Source of the DNA: Halomarina oriensis
Lineage (GTDB): Archaea > Halobacteriota > Halobacteria > Halobacteriales > Haloarculaceae
DNA length: 64,000 bases
Assembly (NCBI RefSeq): GCF_009791395.1
Contig: NZ_WSZK01000014.1
Span: 37,878 to 101,877, forward strand
Reading direction: 5' to 3'
The position numbers and the translations under genes are program-made. The notes beneath the pieces are model-generated. The model worked only from the letters and a program-made list of their open reading frames with translations. It was not told the origin of the DNA and ran no database searches. Positions 52,437 through 60,716 of the stretch are shown piece after piece. Within the stretch, counting starts at the first letter, position 1. Each line of letters begins with the position of its first letter.

Positions 52437-54287
52437 TCAGTCGACGAACTGCGCGTACCACTCTTCGAGCCAGACGAGGTCCCAGATGCGGAGGCCGTAG
52501 TTCGCCTCGCCGGCGACGTGGCGCTCGAACTCGGCGTCGATGCCGCGTGCGTCGAACGGGTCACGAGCGCCGAGGCGGTCGAGGCGCTCGCGGGCGACTT
52601 CACGCAACTCCCCACGGAACCACTCGTCGACGGGGACGCCGAAGCCCTGCTTCGGCCGGTCGACGACGTCGGGGGGCAGCACGTCCTCGAACGCCCGCTT
52701 GAGGAGCCACTTCTTCTCGCCGCGTCGCCACTTGTACTTCGCCGGCACCGACGCGGCGAACTCCACGACGTCGTGGTCGAGAAACGGCGAGCGTGCCTCC
52801 AGGGAGTGGGCCATGCTCGCCCGATCGACCTTGACGAGCAACGCTTCGGGGAGGTACGTCCGGAGGTCGACGTGGGTGACGCGGTCTATCCGAGTCGGGC
52901 CGTCGGCCTCGCCGAACGCCGCTCGGAGCCACGCCAGTTCGTCCTCGGCCTCCGGGCCGTTCCAGACCGCCCGCGCGTCCTCACCGAGCGTCCGACACAC
53001 CAGTTCGGCGTAGCGTTCGACCGGGTCTCCCTCCGCGATGTCGAGCGCCCGGTCGGCCTGCCGGAGGAGCGTCCGTCCGCGAAGCGACTCGGGGACCCGA
53101 CCGAGACCGGTTCGGCCGACGTCGCGCAACGAGCGGGGCGTCGCGGCCGCCGCGTCGACGACACGGTCGCGGGTGTAGCGGTCGTAGCCGGCGAACGTCT
53201 CGTCGCCCGCGTCGCCCGTGAGGACGACCGTCACGTGGTCGGCGGCGACCTGCGAGACGTAGTACGTCGGCAGTGCAGAGGGGTCGCCGAAGGGGGTCTC
53301 GTAGTGGCCGACCAGCGTCGGGAGCGTGTCGACGAGGTCCGGCGTGACGGTGAACTCGTGGTGGTCGGTGTCGAAGCGGTCGGCGACCGTCCGGGCGTAC
53401 TCCAACTCGGAGTACGCCGCCTCCTCGAAGCCGACGGAGTAGGTCCCGACCGGGTCCTCGCTCACCTCGTCGACTAACGCGGTGACGACCGAGGAGTCGA
53501 GGCCGCCCGAGAGGAACACGCCGACCGGGACGTCGCTCCGGAGGCGCAGTCTGGTGGCCTCCCTGAGTCTCCGGCGAAGCCGGTTTGCGAGCATCCGTGC
53601 GGACGCGTCGGACTGCTGGGCGAACGACAACTGCCAGTATCGCTCGCGGCGCACGCCATCGTCGTCGACGAGCAGGTACTCCGCCGGCCCCACCTGTTCG
53701 ATACCGACGAACCCGGTTCGCGGGCGCGGGACGTACTGATAGGTGAGGTACTCACGCAGCGCGGGCAGGTCCGGGTCCGGCGTGACGCGGCCGTCGGCGA
53801 GCACGGCCCCGACCGTCGAGCCGAATGTGAACCCCGTCTCGTCGTGGTGGTAGTAGAGCGGCTTCTGGCCCAGTCGGTCGCGGGCGAGGAACAGTCGTTC
53901 CTCGCGCTCGTCCCAGATGGCGAACGCGAACATCCCCCGGAGACGCCGGAGACAGTCGACGCCCTCCTGCTCGTAGAGAGCGAGGAGGACCTCGGTGTCC
54001 GTCTCGGAGTCGAACGGGTAGTCGGCGACCCGCTCGCGTAGTTCGCGGTAGTTGTATATCTCGCCGTTGAAGACGACGTGGACGGTCCCGTCGCGGTTCG
54101 ACATCGGCTGGCGACCGGCCGCCGAGAGGTCGAGAATCGAGAGCCGCCGGTGTGCGAGGACGACCGGGCCGTTCGCGTAGACGCCCGACGCGTCCGGGCC
54201 TCGGTGTCGCATGCAGTCGTTCATCCGCTCGGCGAGCGCCTCGTCTGGCCGCGCACCGAACGACAGTTTCCCGCCGATTCCACACAT
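52437..54287 (-). CDS. asnB: Asparagine synthase (glutamine-hydrolysing)
   Basis: This 616-residue two-domain enzyme starts MCGIGGKLSF, so Cys2 becomes the N-terminal nucleophile of the class II glutamine amidotransferase domain. RHRGPDASGVY and FNGEIYNYREL complete that active site. The synthetase domain carries the PP-loop VFLSGGLDSSVVTAL and the ATP-binding block VLTGDAGDETFAGYDRY. Later, LPEALLVKVDRASMAHSLEA and RSPFLDHDVVEF are typical. It converts aspartate to asparagine, or aminates a related carboxylate if used in cell-surface glycan synthesis. No glycan cluster adjoins it, so the metabolic role is favoured. Confidence 0.92.
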   Translation of the reverse strand: MCGIGGKLSFGARPDEALAERMNDCMRHRGPDASGVYANGPVVLAHRRLSILDLSAAGRQPMSNRDGTVHVVFNGEIYNYRELRERVADYPFDSETDTEVLLALYEQEGVDCLRRLRGMFAFAIWDEREERLFLARDRLGQKPLYYHHDETGFTFGSTVGAVLADGRVTPDPDLPALREYLTYQYVPRPRTGFVGIEQVGPAEYLLVDDDGVRRERYWQLSFAQQSDASARMLANRLRRRLREATRLRLRSDVPVGVFLSGGLDSSVVTALVDEVSEDPVGTYSVGFEEAAYSELEYARTVADRFDTDHHEFTVTPDLVDTLPTLVGHYETPFGDPSALPTYYVSQVAADHVTVVLTGDAGDETFAGYDRYTRDRVVDAAAATPRSLRDVGRTGLGRVPESLRGRTLLRQADRALDIAEGDPVERYAELVCRTLGEDARAVWNGPEAEDELAWLRAAFGEADGPTRIDRVTHVDLRTYLPEALLVKVDRASMAHSLEARSPFLDHDVVEFAASVPAKYKWRRGEKKWLLKRAFEDVLPPDVVDRPKQGFGVPVDEWFRGELREVARERLDRLGARDPFDARGIDAEFERHVAGEANYGLRIWDLVWLEEWYAQFVD

Positions 54288-54379
54288 CGTCGGAGACTCA
54301 CGACGGGGTGGGGGATAACTGTTGGCGAGAGAACAGCTCCGTCGGTCCGGGGCTGTCGCGTTCGGCCCTCGGTGTGAAC

Positions 54380-54772
54380 TCAGGGTTCGGACGAGCGGAC
54401 GTGGATGGAACTGCCGAGGTAGTTCGTCTTCACGCGCTCGACGTTCTCGGCGTTCCCGAACGTCCCGTTCCCGGCGTCGAGTTCCGCGGCGATGGCCTCG
54501 TCCAGCGCGTCGAGGTACGCACGGTCGGTTCGGAGTTCCCGGAACTCGACGGACTCGACGGGCACCCCGAGTGCCGACTCCGCGAGCGAGCGGTGGTGAG
54601 CGTCGTCGTTGGCCTCGCCACGCCAGAGCGCGTCGCGGAAGAACAGCCACCCCGACTCGCCGGGCGGGGCCGCCCGGCGTTCCATCGTCGTCTCGAAGCT
54701 ACGGGGAGCGACGCGAACGCCTTCCTCCGGGACGAGTCGGAACCGGACTCCGAAGACGTACGCGGCGTCCAT
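54380..54772 (-). CDS. LWR-salt family protein
   Basis: This 130-residue protein has the family hallmark GWLFFRDALWRGEANDDAHH, including the LWR tripeptide. Early residues are AAYVFGVRFRLVPEEGVRV and the tail ends NYLGSSIHVRSSEP. The family is confined to haloarchaea and has no known biochemical role. Its ATG follows the stop of the pterin dehydratase gene without any gap, so the two are translationally linked. Confidence 0.8.
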   Translation of the reverse strand: MDAAYVFGVRFRLVPEEGVRVAPRSFETTMERRAAPPGESGWLFFRDALWRGEANDDAHHRSLAESALGVPVESVEFRELRTDRAYLDALDEAIAAELDAGNGTFGNAENVERVKTNYLGSSIHVRSSEP

Positions 54773-55048
54773 CTACAGCAGGTCGTCGAACCGCGCCGCG
54801 AGGTCGAGGTCCTGCTCGGTGATACCGCCCGCCTCGTGGCTCGTCAGTCGGACTTCGACCTCCTCGTACCCGATGGTGAGTTCGGGATGGTGAAACGCGT
54901 CCTGTGCGACCCCGCCCGCGCCCGCAGCGAAGCCGACACCGGCGAGGTACGAGTCGAACTCGTACGTGCGGACGATCTCGTCGCCGTCACGCTCCCAGTG
55001 CTCGGGCAGTCCTTCCGTGATCTCGTCGTCGGACAGTGTCTCGGCCAT
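54773..55048 (-). CDS. 4a-hydroxytetrahydrobiopterin dehydratase (PCD/DCoH)
   Basis: This 91-residue protein has the catalytic histidine pair in AFHHPELTIGYEEVEVRLTS, then the SHEAGGITEQDLDLAARFD segment typical of pterin-4a-carbinolamine dehydratases. These recycle pterin cofactor after aromatic hydroxylation. No aromatic amino-acid hydroxylase is visible here, so another pterin role is possible. The ATG at 55048 starts MAETLSDDEITEGLPEHW. The downstream LWR-salt gene starts immediately after its stop. Confidence 0.88.
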   Translation of the reverse strand: MAETLSDDEITEGLPEHWERDGDEIVRTYEFDSYLAGVGFAAGAGGVAQDAFHHPELTIGYEEVEVRLTSHEAGGITEQDLDLAARFDDLL

Positions 55049-55122
55049 GCGGTGGCCGACGCGCCGAGGTCGGATAAATGTGGGCGCGGGAGCGTTTTGC
55101 CTGTCGAGTGCCAACTTACGGC

Positions 55123-55821
55123 ATGGACGAGGGCATCGATCTGTACGACTCGCTCGGTGGACAGGTCGCACTGGTGACGGGGGCGACGCGCGGCATCGGT
55201 GCCGAAATCGCGACCCAATTGGCAGAACAGGGGGCGACGGTGTACGCCGGCGCACGGGACACGGACGACGTCGAGGACGCCGCGCTCGTGCCGGTTCGAC
55301 TCGACGTCACCAACGAACGGACCATCGAGGACGCCGTCGAACGCATCGAGAGCGAGGAGGGACGACTGGACGTACTGGTGAACAACGCCGCCGTCTACGG
55401 TCCGTCGGGGGCGCTCCACACTCTCTCGACGGCCGACATCGACCGCACGCTGGACACGAACCTCCGCGGGCCGATGCTGGTGACGAAACACGCCCTGCCG
55501 CTCCTGCTCGAGCGGCGAGGAGTGCGGGTCGTCGACGTCTCTTCGGGGTCGGGCCAGTTCGCCGGCGGGATGAGCACGTCTCACCCGCCGTACAGCGTCT
55601 CGAAGGCAGGCCTGAACGCGCTGACGGCGTACCTCGACGCGGAGTACGGGCCGGCGCTCATCGCCAACGCGGTCTGTCCGGGGTGGGTCCGAACCGACAT
55701 GGGCGGCGCTGGTGCGACACGGAGCGCGAAGGACGGAGCCGAGACCGTCTGGCTGGCGCGGTTCGAACCGGGGAGCCCGAGCGGACGGCTCTGGCGGGAC
55801 AAGGAGGTGGTCGACTGGTAG
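55123..55821 (+). CDS. Short-chain dehydrogenase/reductase
   Basis: This 232-residue oxidoreductase has the Rossmann motif ALVTGATRGIG, DVLVNNAAVYGPSG, the catalytic serine in DVSSGSGQF, YSVSKAGLNAL (YxxxK), and the CPGWVRTDMGG region. It is a classical SDR; NADP or NAD and substrate are not assigned. It is divergent from the pterin dehydratase, with the ATG about 25-30 nt behind GCGTTTTGCC. The 193 nt to its right hold no gene. Confidence 0.87.
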   Translation: MDEGIDLYDSLGGQVALVTGATRGIGAEIATQLAEQGATVYAGARDTDDVEDAALVPVRLDVTNERTIEDAVERIESEEGRLDVLVNNAAVYGPSGALHTLSTADIDRTLDTNLRGPMLVTKHALPLLLERRGVRVVDVSSGSGQFAGGMSTSHPPYSVSKAGLNALTAYLDAEYGPALIANAVCPGWVRTDMGGAGATRSAKDGAETVWLARFEPGSPSGRLWRDKEVVDW

Positions 55822-56014
55822 GGCGTCGTCCCGAGCCACGACGGCGGGGGCAGTAGGGCGAGCAGGCGACTCGACGACACGCGTGCGATGGGTCGCACGC
55901 CGCTCCTGCCCGGAGCGGGTGGGGAGTGTCCCCGTGGGACCGCACGCGGCGGTGTTCAATGCATCGTCGTCGCTGGCCCGGTGTTCCCTCAAGAAGGTTC
56001 GGAGAGGCCGAAAC

Positions 56015-57586
56015 TCAGTCCGCGCGCAGACCCTCGAAGTAGACGGCTCGTTCCTCGTCCGCGGCGGGGGCGGTCAGGAGGCTCACGCCGACGACGAGGG
56101 CGAGCGAGAGTGCCATCCCGACGATCTGCGGGGTCCAGCCGAGGTAGTACGTCGCGCCGAGCGAGGCGAGCGTGGTGTCGGCGGCGAGCGGCAGGGCCCC
56201 CCCGAGCACCGGGACGGCCCGCAGGAGGCCGTTCGTGAGTGGAATCGTCACTGCGACGTGGGCGAGGTAGAACGCCTGCGCGCCGACGAGTGCGACGAGC
56301 ATCCCGGTCCGGGTGGTTCGTCGCCAGTAGAGCGCGACCAGTACGGGCAGGGTCAGTTGTGCGAACCCGCCGAACGCGGTGTCGCCGATGACGAACAGCG
56401 TCTGGCTGGTGAACAGCGAGGCGACGAACGACCCGGTGGCGAACACGACGACGCCACCGCGAGCGAGGAGCGCCTCGCGGTCCGGCCGCCCGAAGAGGGG
56501 CCGGTAGACGTCCCGTGTCAGGTACGACGCGCCGGAGAGGAGCATCGAGTCGCTGGAACTCATCATCGCGGCGATAGCGCCGGCGATGACGAGCGCCGCG
56601 AACCAGACCGGGGTGTACTCGTTGAGCAGGACGGGGACGACGTTGCCGCCCTCGGGGACCTCGATACCGAGGCCGGCGGCCCACGACCCCAGCAGGAACG
56701 CCGGGACGAACAGTAGGAGGACCAGCACCGGCCAGAGGGTGAACGTCCGCTTGAGGACGTCCTTCGAGGAGGCGGCGAAGAACCGCTGGTTTATCTGGGG
56801 GAACATCGCCACGCCGAACGCGATGCTCACTGCCGTGGAGACGACGTACTGTGGGGTGTACGCTCCGCCGCCGAGCGCGAGGAACTCGGGTTCGTTCGCG
56901 GCGAGGGCGTCGGTCGCTGCCGAGAGGCCGCCGACGCTCGTCAGGACCCAGACCGCGGCGGCCCACGTCACGACGAGCATGAACGCCCCCTGAATCGTGT
57001 CCGTCCACGCGACGCCGCGCATCCCACTCAGGCCGACGTAGAGGATCATGAACAGCGTGATGCCGCCCGCGCCGACCCAGTAGGGAATCGCGCCGTTCGT
57101 CAACGATTCGAGCGCGATGCCCGCGCCGCGTTGCTGGAGCATCACGTAGGGGAACAGCCAGAACAGGCCGACGGCGGCCACCAGTACGCGGAGGCCACGT
57201 GAACCGAAGCGGTCGCCGAGCATCTCGCCGAGCGTGACGTAGCCCTGGGCCTTCCCGACGAGCCACTGCTTGTAGCCCAGCAGGTACCACAGCAGGGCGA
57301 AGAGGATGCCGTCCATCAGCCCCATCACGAGGATCCACTCCGGGCCGAGCGAGTAGGCGATGTTCGGCCCGGCGAAGAAGGTGAACGCCGACAGCAGCGT
57401 GGCGAACGTCGTGAACAGGAGGACGACGGTCCCGAGCGTCCGCGAGGCGAGGTAGTAGTCCTCGGCGGTGTCGTCCGAGAGGCGGTAGGCGACCAGACCG
57501 ACGCCGAGCGCGACCAGCAAGTAGAGACCGATGACGGTCAGTTGGACCGACAGCGTCGACTGGAGCGGGAGTACGGCGGGGATCAT
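56015..57586 (-). CDS. Sodium:solute symporter (SSS family)
   Basis: This 523-residue transporter has about 13 membrane helices. Typical SSS features are DYYLASRTLGTVVLLFTTFA, YKQWLVGKAQGYVTLGEML with the conserved G-rich loop, and AAMMSSSDSMLLSGASYLTR in helix 8, which contributes to sodium binding. It is nearest to the pantothenate/proline-like bacterial branch; the substrate is unassigned. Its ATG overlaps the stop of the preceding DUF3311 gene (ATGA), a pair widely seen for this family. Confidence 0.88.
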   Translation of the reverse strand: MIPAVLPLQSTLSVQLTVIGLYLLVALGVGLVAYRLSDDTAEDYYLASRTLGTVVLLFTTFATLLSAFTFFAGPNIAYSLGPEWILVMGLMDGILFALLWYLLGYKQWLVGKAQGYVTLGEMLGDRFGSRGLRVLVAAVGLFWLFPYVMLQQRGAGIALESLTNGAIPYWVGAGGITLFMILYVGLSGMRGVAWTDTIQGAFMLVVTWAAAVWVLTSVGGLSAATDALAANEPEFLALGGGAYTPQYVVSTAVSIAFGVAMFPQINQRFFAASSKDVLKRTFTLWPVLVLLLFVPAFLLGSWAAGLGIEVPEGGNVVPVLLNEYTPVWFAALVIAGAIAAMMSSSDSMLLSGASYLTRDVYRPLFGRPDREALLARGGVVVFATGSFVASLFTSQTLFVIGDTAFGGFAQLTLPVLVALYWRRTTRTGMLVALVGAQAFYLAHVAVTIPLTNGLLRAVPVLGGALPLAADTTLASLGATYYLGWTPQIVGMALSLALVVGVSLLTAPAADEERAVYFEGLRAD

Positions 57587-57834
57587 ACGCGCTCACCGCC
57601 CGAGGAATCCGTCCCCGTCGTCGTCGTCGGTGACTCGATGCCGACTCCCCACGCTCGCCGGGCGAACAGCGCGAACACGCCCGTCGCCAGCACCATCCAG
57701 CCGACGTGCCACCAGAGCCACACCGGGAGTCCGGCGACCACCGTCGCGTCCCGCCAGAGGAACCAGGGGACGGCGAAGACCACCAGCACCGTCATGACGA
57801 CCACCCACAGGAGCCGCTCGGTCCGGGATACCAT
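57583..57834 (-). CDS. DUF3311 small membrane protein (symporter partner)
   Basis: This 83-residue protein has two hydrophobic helices (about 8-27 and 36-58) with the conserved LPVWLWWHVGWMV segment of DUF3311. Its last residues overlap the symporter start by ATGA. DUF3311 genes commonly precede SSS transporters, suggesting an accessory subunit, but its action is unknown. AACCTTTACG (read leftward, 57870-57861) is a good leaderless promoter box. Confidence 0.8.
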   Translation of the reverse strand: MVSRTERLLWVVVMTVLVVFAVPWFLWRDATVVAGLPVWLWWHVGWMVLATGVFALFARRAWGVGIESPTTTTGTDSSGGERV

Positions 57835-58006
57835 GTTGAACGCTGTATGGGACGATGCAACGTAAAGGTTGCCGAATAGCCACCGATACCACGTATTGAA
57901 GAGAATTGTTCTTCACACTCCGCCGGTCGAGAGTCGCCGTTCCGACACGGGAGGCGACGGTCGTTCGGGTGGGCCACCGTGTCACGCCCGTTGGACGAAA
58001 ACGTGG

Positions 58007-58036
58007 CTTTATACGAGGGCCAGCACCTATTTATAC
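58007..58036 (+). promoter_or_regulatory. Two TATA-type boxes before dnaG
   Basis: CTTTATACG (58007-58015) and CTATTTATAC (58027-58036) lie 20 nt apart, 86 and 67 nt before the dnaG ATG. They imply two starts and a leader of about 30-55 nt rather than a leaderless transcript. The second box is the stronger match. Confidence 0.5.
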
Positions 58037-58093
58037 TGGACCGCGTTCACGCGTGGTCGTCACCATCCAGCCCACACGGGCACTCACCACATC

Positions 58094-59533
58094 ATGCAAG
58101 ACACCGCGAAATACCTCATCCACGCCGACATCACCGCCGAGGGGGTGGTCGAGCGGTCGGACGTCGTCGGGGCCATCTTCGGACAGACCGAGGGGCTACT
58201 GGGCGACGAACTCGACCTGCGGGACCTCCAGGACTCCTCGAAGGTGGGGCGTATCGACGTCTCCGTCGACTCCCAGAACGGGCAGTCGTTCGGCACCGTC
58301 ACCATCGCCAGCGGTCTCGACCAGGTCGAGACCGCGATTCTCGCCGCCTCGCTGGAGACCATCGAGCGCGTCGGGCCGTGTCGCGCGACCATCTCCATCG
58401 ACCGCATCGAGGACGTCCGTGCCGCGAAGCGCCGGGCCGTCGTCGACCGGGCGAAGAGCCTCCTCGCCGAGTCGTTCGACGGGTCGATGCTCACCAGCGA
58501 GGAACTCGTCGAGGAGGTCCGTCGGGCCATCCGCGTCGAGGACATCACGACCTACGAGGGTCTCCCGGCCGGTCCTCGGGTGCTCGACTCGGACGCCATC
58601 ATCGTCGTCGAGGGTCGGGCGGACGTGCTCACGCTCCTGCGCTACGGCGTCAAGAACGCCATCGCCGTCGAGGGGACGAACGTCCCCGACGCCGTCGCCG
58701 ACCTCACCCACGAGCGCATCACGACGACGTTCCTCGACGGGGACCGTGGCGGCGACCTCATCCTGAAGGAGCTCGCACAGGTCGGCGAGGTGGACTACGT
58801 CGCGCTCGCCCCCGGGGGCAAGAGCGTCGAGGATCTCGGCCGCGCGCAGGTGATGCGCGCGCTCCGCAAGAAGGTCTCCTACGAGTCGGTCGCCGAGGCC
58901 GACACGGTCCGCGAGGCGTTCGGCGAGACGACGTTGGGCGAGGCGACGGCCGAGCCACAGAGCGTCTCCGACGGCGGCAGCACGACGGCCGACCCGGCCG
59001 ACGACCCGACGGCCGTCGCCCCGGCCGAGACGAACGACACGGCCGACGGACCGACCGCGGCGGTCGTCGCCCGCGCCGAGTCGGGGGCGGCGGCCGACTC
59101 CGTCCCGTCGGCCCAGACGGACGCCGACACGCTGGACGACGGAGCCACCGACCCGGCCACGGAGGCCGACGACGAAGCGGACGACGACACGGAGTCGGCC
59201 GAAGCCGCTCCCGAAGCGCCGGCACGCCCCGAGACGCTTCGGGGGCACGTGCAGGCCGTCGTCACGGAGGACACCGACTCGGTTCGACTCCTCGACGAGG
59301 AGATGAGCGTCCTCGACGAGCGTCCGGCGGCCGAGGCGTTCGACGCCGTCCGCGAGACCGAGACCGTTCCGTTCGCCGTCGTCCTCGACGCGGACCTCCC
59401 ACAGCGTGTGCTCGACGTCTGTGCACAGCGGGGTGTGGACAACGTCGTCGCTCGCGGTCTCGGCGAGTTCGTCAAGCGCCCCGCGAGCGTCCGCGTCCGA
59501 ACGGCCGAGCGGATGCTGGCTCGGGAGTACTGA
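58094..59533 (+). CDS. dnaG: Archaeal DnaG primase-like protein
   Basis: This 479-residue protein has the archaeal DnaG N-terminal region (MQDTAKYLIHADITAEGVVE) and a TOPRIM domain about residues 170-250 (IIVVEGRADVLTLLRYGVK with the catalytic glutamate, TTTFLDGDRGG). Archaeal DnaG is associated with the exosome and adds A-rich tails, with a debated role as primase. A linker of ~110 residues rich in Ala, Asp and Thr (about 270-380) separates the TOPRIM region from the C-terminal domain. The short linker of non-halophilic homologues makes this an expansion. Confidence 0.93.
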   Translation: MQDTAKYLIHADITAEGVVERSDVVGAIFGQTEGLLGDELDLRDLQDSSKVGRIDVSVDSQNGQSFGTVTIASGLDQVETAILAASLETIERVGPCRATISIDRIEDVRAAKRRAVVDRAKSLLAESFDGSMLTSEELVEEVRRAIRVEDITTYEGLPAGPRVLDSDAIIVVEGRADVLTLLRYGVKNAIAVEGTNVPDAVADLTHERITTTFLDGDRGGDLILKELAQVGEVDYVALAPGGKSVEDLGRAQVMRALRKKVSYESVAEADTVREAFGETTLGEATAEPQSVSDGGSTTADPADDPTAVAPAETNDTADGPTAAVVARAESGAAADSVPSAQTDADTLDDGATDPATEADDEADDDTESAEAAPEAPARPETLRGHVQAVVTEDTDSVRLLDEEMSVLDERPAAEAFDAVRETETVPFAVVLDADLPQRVLDVCAQRGVDNVVARGLGEFVKRPASVRVRTAERMLAREY

Positions 59534-59563
59534 AGAGCGGAGAACCGTCCCCGTGCTCGCCGG

Positions 59564-60607
59564 CTATCCGAACCCTTCGACGTGGACGTGCAGTTCCGGC
59601 ACGCCGATGGCTTCGGCCACGTCGACGAGGCCGTAGGCCATCGCGCTCACGCCGCAGGCGTACGCCTCGATGTCCGACGGGTCGATACGCGCGTCGACGT
59701 CGTAGGCCGGGTCCTCCTCGCTCGACGCCGCCAGCGACTCGTTCAGGTCGTCGGGAATCGCCCCCGCCTCGAGATACTTCATCAGCGTGTGCTGGACGTA
59801 GGCCGTCTCGCCGTCCCAGTCCGAGAGGTACGTCTCGCGCGAGCAGGTCGGGACGAAGTGGAAGTTGTCGTACTCGTCGTCGAGTTCGCCGAACGCGTCG
59901 AAGTACGGGATGTCGTCCTTCCAGGACGACCCGAGGAAGAGCCAGACGTCCCTGTTCTCCCCGCCGACGACGTCGTGGCCGCTCTCCAGCGTGTGACGGA
60001 TCATCGAGTGGAACGGGGCCGCGCCCGTCCCCGTCGCGAGAAACACCATATCCCGCCCCGAGGGGTCGTCGAGCACGAAGTCGCCGTTCGGGCCGCGTAC
60101 CTCCACACGCTCGTCCTCGTCGAGGGCCTCACACAGCTTCGGGGTGAGGTGGCCGTCGGGCACGTGCCGGACACACAGCGCTACGTCCTCCTCGCTGGGG
60201 GCGCTGGCGATGGAGTAGGGACGTGCCACGCCGTCGTACCGCAGTGTCAGGTACTGACCGGGGACGAACTCGAACGGTCCGTCGAGGTCGAAGCGAATCT
60301 CGACCAGCATCGGATACGGTCGCTCGTCGCGTTCCTGGAGGCTGTCGAGGCGTTTCGCCAGCCGACTCCCTTCGTCGGGGGCCAGCGCGTCACGGACCCG
60401 TTGCCAGTCGATGGGGTCGGGGCCCCACCGCCCCGATTCGAGCAGGTCGTCCTCGTCGTGGGCGTCGAGGAGCGTCTCGACGGCGTCTGCGACCTCCTCG
60501 TGGCGCTCGCGGTCCATCTCGGTCACGTTCGTCACGACGGCGTCCTCGGCGACGAGCGGCAACTGCTCGGCGGCCGCTTCCAGCGCGTCGTGCTGTTTGA
60601 CCTCCAT
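59564..60607 (-). CDS. FNR-type FAD/NAD(P) oxidoreductase
   Basis: This 347-residue flavoprotein has FAD-binding RPYSIASAPSEED and the pyrophosphate loop FLATGTGAAPFHSMIRHTL. A C-terminal pyridine nucleotide block ends in YACGVSAMAYGLVDVAEA and LHVHVEGFG. The first ~90 residues are an acidic helical extension with no recognised domain. It resembles ferredoxin/flavodoxin NADP reductases and ring-hydroxylating-dioxygenase reductases. It could support a P450, but none is adjacent. GGTTTATCCG (read leftward) about 27 nt before the ATG is a good promoter. Confidence 0.85.
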   Translation of the reverse strand: MEVKQHDALEAAAEQLPLVAEDAVVTNVTEMDRERHEEVADAVETLLDAHDEDDLLESGRWGPDPIDWQRVRDALAPDEGSRLAKRLDSLQERDERPYPMLVEIRFDLDGPFEFVPGQYLTLRYDGVARPYSIASAPSEEDVALCVRHVPDGHLTPKLCEALDEDERVEVRGPNGDFVLDDPSGRDMVFLATGTGAAPFHSMIRHTLESGHDVVGGENRDVWLFLGSSWKDDIPYFDAFGELDDEYDNFHFVPTCSRETYLSDWDGETAYVQHTLMKYLEAGAIPDDLNESLAASSEEDPAYDVDARIDPSDIEAYACGVSAMAYGLVDVAEAIGVPELHVHVEGFG

Positions 60608-60716
60608 GGGGTCGTCTGTGCTCGCTCGTCGGATAAACCTACACCGCCAACGGATCCGCAGGCCGACGCACTGACCGTCCCGTCGGCGGCGTCACGACGC
60701 CACGCTCTCCCGCGCT

